DNA of 6,963 nucleotides from Simkania negevensis (GCA_016191565.1 JACPWA010000166.1:1-6963), one strand, 5' to 3'; counted from the first letter of the stretch, positions 1-6,656 are shown. Numbers and translations are program-made. The notes: generated by a model from the sequence alone, not told the origin.

Positions 1-17
1 AAAAAATTTGTCAGGTG

Positions 18-233
18 GTGAGGTTACGATTTGAATTTGTAACATTATTTTTTGCGATTAGTATTACTCCTTTTCTCTTTATTGCTGCTTCATCAAATGA
101 AAAAGAGATAAAGAAAGGGATTGTCACAATCTTTGCCACAACAAAAGAATATGGCTATGAAATACCTTAGAACCCTCCTGCACAAGAATCTGTAACCGGC
201 ATAGGAGTGATCATCGAAGGAAATCAAATTTGA
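18..233 (+). pseudogene. Decayed N-terminal fragment of a secreted trypsin-like (HtrA/Deg-type) serine protease
   Basis: Reading from GTG at 18 (a second GTG lies at 15, and the frame is open to the window edge, so the true start may be further upstream) gives a basic start followed by a hydrophobic stretch (VTLFFAISITPFLFIAAS) that looks like a signal peptide. Then come KKGIVTIFATTKEYGYEIP, a TAG stop at 168-170, and in the same frame NPPAQESVTGIGVIIEGNQI up to TGA at 231-233. From memory of the family, this resembles the start of bacterial Deg/HtrA-like proteases: a V.IF.TT...Y..PW block, then SGSGF.I.G..ILTNAHVV. The TAG falls where that family often has Trp (TGG to TAG is one change). The sequence is lost just before the catalytic His block, so no His, Asp or Ser of the triad remains and the fragment cannot be active. 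Family assignment is by motif memory, not a search. It could instead be an unrelated small secreted peptide of about 50 residues ending at 170. Confidence 0.55.
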
Positions 234-1545
234 TTAGTCGTGGAAGCTCTCCAATGAGATAAAAGGGAACAGAAAGGAGGTTTTCTTTGAAGGAAAGAGG
301 TGCTCTAGAGATCTGTACTCCTAGGAGAGATTTTTTTTCTTCCATGAATTGAAAAAGGGATTTTAACTTGCCATGTGTTGCTGCTTTTACTTCGATAGGA
401 ATAATATGCTGGTCAATGGTGAAGAGATAATCTACTTCTGCATCACTTCTCGTTTTTTCCCGTTCCCAATAAAAAAGGGGGTCTTCGAAGTAAGCGAAGA
501 GCTCCTGGCCTACGAATTGCTCAGCAAGCGCTCCTGAGTTTATTTGAAAGGGCTCTTTGCTTAAGATCAGAGAGGGATCGATTTTAAGCGCGCGCTCTAT
601 TAAACCAATGTCGAGAAATAATAATTTAAATTTATTTCGTTTTATTTGTGCAGATAGAGGAATTCCTGCAGCAGAAGAAGAATAGATAGGTTGAATGAGA
701 CTTGCCCATTGTAGTTGGTCTAGAGCATACTTTAGTTCACGAGAGCGGATATGAGGGTCAATTTTAGAATATTTAAACTGTTGTCCTATCGTGTTTGGAA
801 TTCCTTCGAAGAGAATTTTTAAATATTTTTGTTCTGCTTCTGAAGCATATTTAGAGAAATCAGCCTTATAGGTGTCTAAGAGAATGTCTTGGATTTGAGC
901 AGACTCCAAGAGAGAACCGCTCTTACAAAAAGCAGATACAGCAGCGGGCATTCCTCCGGTGAGGAAATATTCTTTGGTGAGAAAAATCATTTCATCATGA
1001 GTTTGTGAAGAAGGAGGATTTTCTAAGCTGCAATGAGTACACTCTTCTAACAAGGAGCTTTTGTTTTTAGCAAGCACAAACTCTTGAAAGGAGAGTGGTT
1101 TTAAATAGAGGAATTGGACACGCCCCACAGGAAAGGAGAATTTTCCTTTAATCAAGGCGAACTCAAGAAGGGAACCAGCGCCGATCACATGCAGCTCCGG
1201 AAGTTTTTCTTTAAAATAGCGAAGAGCTAAAATTGCTTGCGGGCAAGCTTGTATCTCATCAAGGAAGAGGAGGGTTTTTCCTGGGATAATAGCCTCTTTT
1301 AACACAATCTGTAGGCGGAGAAGAATGTCGGAAGGGTTAAGTGATTCAAAACAGGCAATTGCTTGAGGTTGAAATTCGAAATTTACCGATACAAACGACT
1401 GAAATTCTCTTCGACCAAACTGTTCTACAAGATAGGTCTTCCCTACCTGTCTTGCCCCTCGAATAAGGAGAGGATAGCGCAATGTACTCTCCTTCCACTT
1501 TGCTAAACTTTTTTCGAGGTGTCTATACATAGTCTCCATTATCAT
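211..1545 (-). CDS. AAA ATPase with C-terminal DUF4143 / nuclease-like domain, complete (444 aa)
   Basis: This is a cytosolic P-loop ATPase of the AAA_14 plus DUF4143 family. The cellular role is poorly defined; members are usually called 'ATP-binding protein' and are common in accessory gene pools. Visible motifs are Walker A GARQVGKT (residues 30-37), Walker B LLFLDEIQ (92-99, D96/E97), a sensor-like GAGSLLEFAL (122-131) and the family's GRVQFLYLKPLSFQEF block (141-156). The C-terminal part carries a PD-(D/E)XK-like series: E342, D372 in AEVDYL, and E385-x-K387 in PIEVKA. These residues are intact, so the fold may be conserved, although DNA cleavage is not established for most members. Length is normal for the family. 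Start choice is uncertain. The first ATG (1545) sits about 11 nt behind a G-run, the third codon is ATG (1539), and the ATG at codon 6 (1530) has GGAG 3 nt upstream. The last residues (LIKFDFLR) are encoded antisense to the protease remnant at 211-233. The gene is divergent from the copper pump and appears to be a single-gene unit. Confidence 0.88.
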   Translation of the reverse strand: MIMETMYRHLEKSLAKWKESTLRYPLLIRGARQVGKTYLVEQFGRREFQSFVSVNFEFQPQAIACFESLNPSDILLRLQIVLKEAIIPGKTLLFLDEIQACPQAILALRYFKEKLPELHVIGAGSLLEFALIKGKFSFPVGRVQFLYLKPLSFQEFVLAKNKSSLLEECTHCSLENPPSSQTHDEMIFLTKEYFLTGGMPAAVSAFCKSGSLLESAQIQDILLDTYKADFSKYASEAEQKYLKILFEGIPNTIGQQFKYSKIDPHIRSRELKYALDQLQWASLIQPIYSSSAAGIPLSAQIKRNKFKLLFLDIGLIERALKIDPSLILSKEPFQINSGALAEQFVGQELFAYFEDPLFYWEREKTRSDAEVDYLFTIDQHIIPIEVKAATHGKLKSLFQFMEEKKSLLGVQISRAPLSFKENLLSVPFYLIGELPRLIKFDFLR

Positions 1546-1563
1546 GGTTAAAATATCCCCCTT

Positions 1564-1589
1564 ATTTTAGCCAAATGAATGGCTAAAAT
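1564..1589. promoter_or_regulatory. Perfect 10-bp inverted repeat covering the ATPase promoter (operator-like)
   Basis: ATTTTAGCCA (1564-1573) and TGGCTAAAAT (1580-1589) are exact reverse complements separated by 6 bases (AATGAA). The left arm contains the whole predicted -10 box and the right arm touches the -35 box, which is the placement expected of a repressor operator. There is no T-run on either side, so it does not look like an intrinsic terminator. No regulator gene lies next to it, and the ATPase itself has no visible helix-turn-helix, so the binding protein is unknown. Confidence 0.5.
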
Positions 1590-1592
1590 CAA
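1564..1592 (-). promoter_or_regulatory. Predicted sigma70-type promoter for the AAA/DUF4143 ATPase gene
   Basis: On the minus strand, TTGATT (1592-1587, 4 of 6 consensus) is followed after exactly 17 nt by TAAAAT (1569-1564, 5 of 6 consensus). Transcription would begin near 1557, leaving only about a dozen bases before the first ATG at 1545. If so, the G-run at 1561-1557 would be mostly outside the transcript, which makes a later start (1539 or 1530) or a nearly leaderless message possible. This is a consensus match only. Confidence 0.5.
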
Positions 1593-1607
1593 ACAAATAG
1601 TACAATA

Positions 1608-1622
1608 TGCTTAATTTAAGCA
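1608..1622. promoter_or_regulatory. 15-bp perfect palindrome in the divergent intergenic region
   Basis: TGCTTAA-T-TTAAGCA has 7-bp arms around one central base. It lies 19 bp from the ATPase promoter palindrome and about 125 bp before the copper pump start. It does not match the CopY-type TACAnnTGTA site or a CueR-type dyad. It could be an operator for either divergent gene, or chance in AT-rich sequence. I found no convincing plus-strand promoter for the pump; the best candidate is TTAACG (1635-1640), 17 nt, TTTATA (1658-1663), which is weak. Confidence 0.3.
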
Positions 1623-1739
1623 AGTTATGAATTATTAACGCTTCTTTCGAAGACAAATTTATATGGCTGAGAATAAGAATGGATTAAAGCTCCCAAAAAG
1701 GATAAAAATAAGAAGGTTTAAGTAGTGGGATAGGTTCAT

Positions 1740-1745
1740 AAGGAG
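1740..1745 (+). promoter_or_regulatory. Shine-Dalgarno sequence AAGGAG unusually close to the copper pump start
   Basis: AAGGAG at 1740-1745 is a strong ribosome-binding motif, but only 2 bases (AT) separate it from the ATG at 1748; 5-9 is usual. No other in-frame start is available upstream (TAA at 1739-1741), and the next ATG is codon 11, inside the metal-binding motif. The start is therefore kept despite the tight spacing. Confidence 0.5.
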
Positions 1746-1747
1746 AT

Positions 1748-3832
1748 ATGAAAAGGTTCCTGATTTATACGTGTCCAATGCATCCAGAAATTCAAAAGAA
1801 GGAGGCAGGTCAGTGCTCCATTTGTGGTATGGATTTAGAGCCACTGCAACCATTTCTTGAAGAAGAACCTGTTGCATTTCGAGATATGCTAAAGCGCTTC
1901 TGGGTGGGCTTAGGGTTAACAATTCCTATACTTGTATTGGCTATGCTAGGGCCATATATGAAAAATGTTATACATCCCTCTCTTTCTTGTTATCTTCAAT
2001 TGATTCTAAGCATACCTGTGGTTTTTTGGGCGGGAGGGCCATTTTTTAAAAGAGGATGGTTATCGTTAAAAAACTATAGTTTGAATATGTTCTCATTGAT
2101 TGCTTTAGGGATGGGGACGGCTTTTTTTTACAGTCTATTTGCCTTATTACTCCCTCAGCTTTTGCCTAAAACATTTAAGGGTCAAGGGACCCTAGATATT
2201 TATTTTGAAGTAGCGGCCATCACCATTGTTTTGGTTCTGCTTGGGCAAGTTTTGGAGATCAGAGCACAGTCGAAAACAAGCCTCGCTATTAAGTTGTTAT
2301 TAAGTAAAGCTGCCAAGACAGCATGGGTTATGAAAGATGGAATGGAAAAAGAAATTCCGATTGATCAGGTGAAAGTAGGCGATCTATTAAAGGTCCGTCC
2401 TGGGGAAAAGGTTCCGGTAGATGGAAAAATTGAGGAAGGGAGCAGTGTTCTTGATGAGTCGATGATGACGGGAGAACCGATGCCAATTGAAAAAGGAAAA
2501 AATGATCGAGTAACAGGGGGAACTATTAATCAGGCGGGAAGCTTTTTGATGATCGCAGAGAAAGTTGGCAGTGAGACTTTGCTATCTCACATTATTCAAA
2601 TGGTTTCTGAAGCACAAAAAAGTCGAGCGCCCATTCAAGGACTAGCGGATAAAATTTCTAGTTATTTTGTTCCTGCTGTTATAGGCATTGCTCTTGCGAC
2701 CTTTTTTGTTTGGTTTTTCTTGGGCCCTCATCCTGCTATTTCTTATGCCATCTTGAATGCTGTATCTGTTCTCATCATTGCCTGTCCCTGTGCGCTTGGA
2801 CTTGCAACCCCTATGTCTATTATGGTGGGGATGGGAAGAGGTGCTGAAGTAGGAGTGTTAATTAAAAATGGAGAAGCTTTAGAAAAACTGAAAAAGGTCC
2901 GCATTCTTGTTGTTGATAAAACAGGTACGTTAACAGAAGGAAAACCCAAGCTCCATCAGATCTTTTCCGTAGGCCAGTTAAAGGAAGGAGAGCTTCTTCT
3001 TTTTGCTGCAGCTGTTGAACAATATAGCGAGCATCCTCTAGCCATAGCTATTGTTCAAGGGGCAAAGGAAAGAAATCTGACTTTGCCTAAAGTAGAACAT
3101 TTCCGATCTATCACAGGGAAAGGGGGTGTAGGTTTTATTGAAAATAGGGAAGTCTTTGTCGGCAAAACCTCGCTCAATGAAGCCTTAGCTGATAAAGTCA
3201 AAGAGTTTCAAAGCCAAGGTCAAACAGTTGTCTTTGTGACGATCGATAAAGAGGTGGCTGGTTTTATGACAATTAGTGATCCGATCAAAGCTTCTACTCC
3301 ATCTGCTATTAGCGACCTGCATCGTCAAGGATTAAAAGTCATCATGCTTTCTGGAGATAGTCTATTGACTGCCCGCAACGTTGCTCACAGCTTGAACATA
3401 GATGAATTTCATGGAGAGATATCTCCTGATCAGAAACAAAGTTTTGTAAAAAAGGCAAAAGGTAAAAATGGATTAGTTGCTATGGCAGGTGATGGAATTA
3501 ATGATGCTCCTGCTCTTGCAGCTGCTGACGTGGGAATTGCCATGGGATCTGGAACTGATATTGCTATGGAAAGTGCTGAAGTCACTTTAGTAAAAGGGGA
3601 TTTAAGAGGGATTTCTCGACTGATCCGCCTAAGCCACGGTACAATGAAAAATATCTATCAAAATCTCTTCTTGGCTTTTATCTATAATATTGTTGCCATC
3701 CCGATTGCAGCAGGTATTCTTTTTCCTTTTACAGGGCTCCTTTTAAGTCCAATCATTGCGGCTCTAGCTATGAGCTTTAGTTCAATCTCAGTTGTCCTCA
3801 ATGCACTGAAATTGAGAAAACTAAAACTTTAG
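1748..3832 (+). CDS. copA: Copper-exporting P1B-type ATPase (CopA-like) with N-terminal heavy-metal-binding domain
   Basis: This inner-membrane pump would move Cu(I) (possibly Ag(I)) out of the cytoplasm using ATP. In 694 residues it shows an N-terminal HMBD-type Cys domain (about 8-32: YTCPMHPEI...[10 protein letters not shown], with C9, H12, C23, C26, M28), then four membrane segments (about 50-70, 82-100, 112-135, 150-170). The actuator domain has TGE (241-243). Next comes the membrane pair around the CPC metal site (346-348 in [12 protein letters not shown]), the phosphorylation motif DKTGT (D390), the nucleotide-binding HP (429-430 in SEHPLA), GDGINDAP (581-588), and the last two helices with YN (646-647) and MSFSS (675-679). 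CPC with YN and MxxSS marks the Cu(I) P1B-1 class; a CPH would have pointed to CopB. There is no GMxCxxC HMA domain, so the HMBD replaces it. All catalytic residues are present. The start is forced: an in-frame TAA ends at 1741, only two codons upstream. No CopZ, CueR or CopY gene is adjacent. Confidence 0.95.
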   Translation: MKRFLIYTCPMHPEIQKKEAGQCSICGMDLEPLQPFLEEEPVAFRDMLKRFWVGLGLTIPILVLAMLGPYMKNVIHPSLSCYLQLILSIPVVFWAGGPFFKRGWLSLKNYSLNMFSLIALGMGTAFFYSLFALLLPQLLPKTFKGQGTLDIYFEVAAITIVLVLLGQVLEIRAQSKTSLAIKLLLSKAAKTAWVMKDGMEKEIPIDQVKVGDLLKVRPGEKVPVDGKIEEGSSVLDESMMTGEPMPIEKGKNDRVTGGTINQAGSFLMIAEKVGSETLLSHIIQMVSEAQKSRAPIQGLADKISSYFVPAVIGIALATFFVWFFLGPHPAISYAILNAVSVLIIACPCALGLATPMSIMVGMGRGAEVGVLIKNGEALEKLKKVRILVVDKTGTLTEGKPKLHQIFSVGQLKEGELLLFAAAVEQYSEHPLAIAIVQGAKERNLTLPKVEHFRSITGKGGVGFIENREVFVGKTSLNEALADKVKEFQSQGQTVVFVTIDKEVAGFMTISDPIKASTPSAISDLHRQGLKVIMLSGDSLLTARNVAHSLNIDEFHGEISPDQKQSFVKKAKGKNGLVAMAGDGINDAPALAAADVGIAMGSGTDIAMESAEVTLVKGDLRGISRLIRLSHGTMKNIYQNLFLAFIYNIVAIPIAAGILFPFTGLLLSPIIAALAMSFSSISVVLNALKLRKLKL

Positions 3833-3857
3833 CAGAAGTTTACTTTTCTTCTGTTTT
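3833..3857. terminator. Weak hairpin between the convergent copA and peptidase genes
   Basis: CAGAAG (3833-3838) can pair with CTTCTG (3848-3853), followed by TTTT (3854-3857) in the direction of the copper pump. It begins right after the pump's stop codon and extends into the 3' end of the peptidase gene. The stem is only 6 bp with a 9-nt loop and the T-run is short, so it is at best a modest terminator for the pump transcript. On the other strand the U-tract is poor. Confidence 0.3.
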
Positions 3858-5963
3858 AAGTAGTCCATATTGACGCAACAAGGGAGTAATATCGGGGCTT
3901 CGGTTTCGAAAAGCAGTAAATATTTTAAGAGGGTGCTCACTGCCTCCAAGAGAGAGAAAGGTATTTTTAAAACGCTCTCCCGTCATCTGCATCTTTCTTT
4001 GATTTTTGATATCGCCCTCTTCAAAAGCACTAAAGACGTCGGTGCTAAGTACCTTGGCCCAAAGATAGCTATAGTAGCCTGCGGCGTAAGCATTCTGAGA
4101 AAAAATATGATGAAAAGAGCAAAGGGAACGATCTTCTGGAAGGATGGGCAGAGGAGAGGTGATCTCGCCAGTTTTTTGAAAAATAGTAAAAGGAGACTGC
4201 TTACTTTCTGGATCATAGAGATGATGCAAGGTAAGATCAGTGAGTCCAAGATGGAGCTGTTTTAACATACTTGTCGCAGCGAGGTAGATCCGAGCAGCAA
4301 TCATCTTTTCAATGAGATGATCAGGCAAGGGCTCTTTTGTTTCTATATGGGAGGAGATTTTTTTCAAAGTTGGTTTATGATAGCACCAATTTTCCATAAA
4401 TTGACTGGGGAGTTCCACCATATCCCATTCCAGGCCGTTTGTTCCAGACACGCTTGGAATAGAAACGGTGGTGAGCATGTGTTGAAGAGCATGGCCAAAT
4501 TCATGAAAGAGGGTAGTTACCTCATCAAATTTTAAAAGAGCAGGGGCTTTTCCTAAGGGAGGGATGAGGTTACAAATGATATAAGCAATAGGAAGTTGAA
4601 GCTCTCCTTCTAGTGCCACCCTTTTTAAACTCTCATCCATCCAGGCGCCCGATCGCTTTGTCTCTGGCCTTAAGTAAGGATCGAGATAAAAATACGCGAT
4701 CTCTTTTTTGTTTTGATCTTTCAAAACAAAGCTTTTTACATCAGGATGCCACGTGGGAAGTTTTCCTGAGATTTCTTCTACCTTTACTCCAAAGAGGAAA
4801 TGTGTAAGATCAAAAAGTCCATGAAGAACTACAGGAAGGGAAAAATAGGGTTTTAGGTCTTGATCAGAAAAGGAAAACTTTTCCTCCTTGAGCCTTTCGG
4901 CAAAGTAGGAAAAGTCCCAAGGCATAAAAGGGTCACTAAGCCCCTTCTCTTTGGCAAAGGCTCTAACCTCTTCTACTTCTCTGTTTCCTTTTTCCCAGGC
5001 GGCATCTCTCAATTTTTCCAAGAAAGCAAATACCGCTTCTGGTTTTTTAGCCATCTTTCCATCAAGTGAGAGCTCAGCAAAAGAGTCGTACCCAATAAGC
5101 TGTGCTAATTCCTTTCTCATTTTGAGTTGAGAAAGGAGATTTTCTTGATTATTGAGATCTCCTTCAGAAGCTAGCTTGATCTTAGCGAGATAAAGCGCTT
5201 TGCGCAAATCTCGGTTTTTAGCATGGGTCATTACAGGAGAATAGATAGGAAGAGATAAAGTGAAGTGCCATTCTTTTTCTCCAGAAGTCTTTTCTTTTTC
5301 AATCATCTTAATAATATGAGCAGGAATCCCTTCAAGTAGAGTTGGGTTATTGATGGGAAAGGAATATTTTTTTATTGCATCAATCGAGTTAGCCATGAAC
5401 TTAGATTGCAAGGTGCTAAGCTCGCTATAAAGCTGTTTCACCCGCTCCTTTTTTTTCTCACTTAAGTGGATACCTGCGTGTTTACCACTGAGGAGGCGCC
5501 ACTCAAGAGCTCTTTTTTGCGCTGAGGAAGCATGTTGCCACTGCTTACTTTTTTCAATTTTTCGATAACCCATGTAAAGGGGGCGGCTCTGCTCTATGCG
5601 AAGTCGAAACTCGTCAATGAGGGGCTGCACTTCGAGATAGTCTTTTCTCAGCTCTACTGAATTCATCACCCCATAGAGGTGGGAGATTGGTCCAAACACC
5701 CTGTGCATCTTTTGCTCGATCTTTTCTAAAGGGATGATCAAGTTTTCCCAGGTGGGATGTTGGATCGCTTCCAGTTTCTTAAGTTCTTTTTCAAGATTTG
5801 TGATTGAGTCTTTGACCGCTGCAAAAAAGTGCTTAGAGCTGATCTGATCGAAGCGGATGGGACCAGCAGAAGTAAGAAGGGGATTAGAAGACACTTTTTC
5901 AGAAATAGAAATTTCTAAATAGGTCGGGGGTGGGGGCGGCAGAGCATCCATATTGTTGTCCAT
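3840..5963 (-). CDS. prlC: M3-family zinc oligopeptidase (oligopeptidase A / PrlC-like)
   Basis: This is a cytosolic metallopeptidase of the thimet oligopeptidase family (M3), which cleaves short peptides, including signal-peptide and protein-degradation fragments. The 707-residue protein begins its family-like part at SSNPLLTSAGPIRFDQI (about 25-41), matching the OpdA N-terminus (SNPLL.). A mainly helical region follows. The active site is FHEFGHALQHML, with zinc ligands H487 and H491 and catalytic E488, and the third ligand E517 in the VELPSQFMENW block. The C-terminal AYAAGYYSYLWAKVLSTDVF (625-644) is the substrate-binding Tyr/Gly loop of the family. All expected residues are present, and length is slightly above the usual 680 or so because of a 22-residue N-terminal extension containing five prolines in a row (9-13). 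There is no signal peptide. Possible starts are ATG 5963 or ATG 5951 (codon 5); neither has a clear Shine-Dalgarno. It is transcribed alone from the promoter at 5986-6014 and converges on copA with a 7-bp gap. Confidence 0.95.
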   Translation of the reverse strand: MDNNMDALPPPPPTYLEISISEKVSSNPLLTSAGPIRFDQISSKHFFAAVKDSITNLEKELKKLEAIQHPTWENLIIPLEKIEQKMHRVFGPISHLYGVMNSVELRKDYLEVQPLIDEFRLRIEQSRPLYMGYRKIEKSKQWQHASSAQKRALEWRLLSGKHAGIHLSEKKKERVKQLYSELSTLQSKFMANSIDAIKKYSFPINNPTLLEGIPAHIIKMIEKEKTSGEKEWHFTLSLPIYSPVMTHAKNRDLRKALYLAKIKLASEGDLNNQENLLSQLKMRKELAQLIGYDSFAELSLDGKMAKKPEAVFAFLEKLRDAAWEKGNREVEEVRAFAKEKGLSDPFMPWDFSYFAERLKEEKFSFSDQDLKPYFSLPVVLHGLFDLTHFLFGVKVEEISGKLPTWHPDVKSFVLKDQNKKEIAYFYLDPYLRPETKRSGAWMDESLKRVALEGELQLPIAYIICNLIPPLGKAPALLKFDEVTTLFHEFGHALQHMLTTVSIPSVSGTNGLEWDMVELPSQFMENWCYHKPTLKKISSHIETKEPLPDHLIEKMIAARIYLAATSMLKQLHLGLTDLTLHHLYDPESKQSPFTIFQKTGEITSPLPILPEDRSLCSFHHIFSQNAYAAGYYSYLWAKVLSTDVFSAFEEGDIKNQRKMQMTGERFKNTFLSLGGSEHPLKIFTAFRNRSPDITPLLRQYGLLKTEEK

Positions 5964-5985
5964 AGCTATAGTTTATAAAAATCGC

Positions 5986-6014
5986 ATTATCTGGGATCAA
6001 TCTGCCCCTGTCAA
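5986..6014 (-). promoter_or_regulatory. Near-consensus sigma70 promoter for the M3 oligopeptidase
   Basis: On the minus strand, a perfect -35 TTGACA (6014-6009), a 17-base spacer and -10 GATAAT (5991-5986, 5 of 6) form an almost ideal housekeeping promoter. The expected start point is near 5979, giving a leader of about 16 bases before the ATG at 5963. No operator-like repeat overlaps it, which suggests strong constitutive transcription. Confidence 0.75.
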
Positions 6015-6052
6015 TCAAAGTTTTCTCTCTTTTTACAGAAAGCAGGGTAATA

Positions 6053-6092
6053 CCAAGTACGACTAAAAATTGCAATTTTTAATCGTGCTTGG
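6053..6092. repeat. 40-bp loop-less near-perfect palindrome between divergent genes
   Basis: The 20-base arm at 6053-6072 (starting CCAAG, ending AAAATTG) and the 20-base arm at 6073-6092 (starting CAATTTT, ending CTTGG) are reverse complements, except for the pairs 6058/6087 (T opposite G) and 6063/6082 (C opposite A). Both differences look like transitions, which leave one G-U wobble and one mismatch in an RNA copy of either strand. With no loop bases it is a DNA-level palindrome: a cruciform, dyad operator, or a dispersed REP/MITE-like element. It is far longer than chance would give, and it lies 31 bp from the membrane protein start and about 40 bp outside the peptidase promoter. Confidence 0.75.
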
Positions 6093-6098
6093 CATAAG
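6070..6098 (+). promoter_or_regulatory. Possible promoter for the small membrane protein, embedded in the palindrome
   Basis: TTGCAA (6070-6075, 4 of 6), a 17-base spacer and CATAAG (6093-6098, 4 of 6) could form a modest sigma70 promoter, with transcription beginning near 6105. The -35 box would lie on the centre of the 40-bp palindrome, so a protein bound there would block it. The match is weak. Confidence 0.3.
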
Positions 6099-6122
6099 AC
6101 AGCAAGATGAGCAAAAGAGAAG

Positions 6123-6656
6123 ATGCATGATATGAACGGGATCGAAGAAAAAAAAGGTCCAAGCCATCATTGGAAAGCCCGTATTTTGGTGGGATTTCTG
6201 ATCCTTTTCCTTTCTTTTATTGGCCTGGTTATTTCAAACCTAGCACAAGAGGGAGCTTGGACCTATTGGCGGATCATGGTCCCCTTTTTCGCTCTCCTTT
6301 GCCTAGGGCTATCCTGGTTTCTACGGAGAGATAGAAAAGGGCTCACTTCACTAACAATCTGGCATGAGGTGATCCATTGGTTAGGACTCATGTTTGCTGT
6401 CTATCTTATTTCCATTTTTGTAGACACAGGATTAATGGAGAGGTTTGTGGGTTCTCTCGTTATTTTAACAATGCTTGGGCTTACTATTTTTGTCCTTGGG
6501 GTCTATGTCGAAGCGATCCTTTTTTTAATAGGGCTCAGCTTAGGGCTTTTTGCCCTTGCAGCTGCTCTCCTTACTACTTATATTTATACAGTCATTTTGC
6601 CAATCACCATAGGTGTGCTGATTCTCCTTGTATGGGTAGCGAGAAAGCAAATCTAA
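6123..6656 (+). CDS. Small polytopic inner-membrane protein of unknown function with an HExxH motif
   Basis: I do not recognise this gene. The 177-residue product has a charged, soluble N-terminus (about 1-19, HDMNGIEEKKGPSHHWK) and then five or six hydrophobic segments, at roughly 21-40, 50-67, 84-101, 108-129, 131-151 and 153-172. A basic loop (RRDRKG, 68-73) lies after the second segment. Just before the third segment is WHEVIHW, where H81-E82-x-x-H85 fits the HExxH zinc-protease pattern; whether this binds metal is unknown. It ends in ARKQI. The ATG at 6123 is preceded immediately by AGAGAAG; the ATG at 6132 (codon 4) has that purine run 9 nt upstream and may be the real start. The gene is divergent from the peptidase, and its TAA overlaps the stop of the opposing ATPase gene. 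Consistent long hydrophobic segments and no internal stops make it a real gene. Confidence 0.75.
   Translation: MHDMNGIEEKKGPSHHWKARILVGFLILFLSFIGLVISNLAQEGAWTYWRIMVPFFALLCLGLSWFLRRDRKGLTSLTIWHEVIHWLGLMFAVYLISIFVDTGLMERFVGSLVILTMLGLTIFVLGVYVEAILFLIGLSLGLFALAAALLTTYIYTVILPITIGVLILLVWVARKQI

Noticed and set aside
1663..1725. A 20-codon plus-strand reading frame (MAENKNGLKLPKRIKIRRFK) upstream of copA
   Set aside because: It has no clear ribosome site and no Cys, His or Met cluster that would suggest a copper leader peptide, and it is short enough to be chance in A-rich DNA.
1659..1922. 87-codon minus-strand frame across the copA start
   Set aside because: It lies opposite the copA coding frame and the intergenic region, has no family resemblance, and copA is certain.
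2743..2949. 68-codon minus-strand frame inside copA
   Set aside because: It is antisense to the conserved CPC and DKTGT region, whose sequence is explained by copA.
3870..4265. 131-codon plus-strand frame (and others at 4317-4535, 4613-4807, 4860-5069) opposite the M3 peptidase
   Set aside because: All lie antisense to strongly conserved peptidase coding sequence and show no domain of their own.
5927..5940. G-rich run as a possible G-quadruplex
   Set aside because: Only two runs of five G and one of two lie close together, and the run is explained by proline codons on the other strand.
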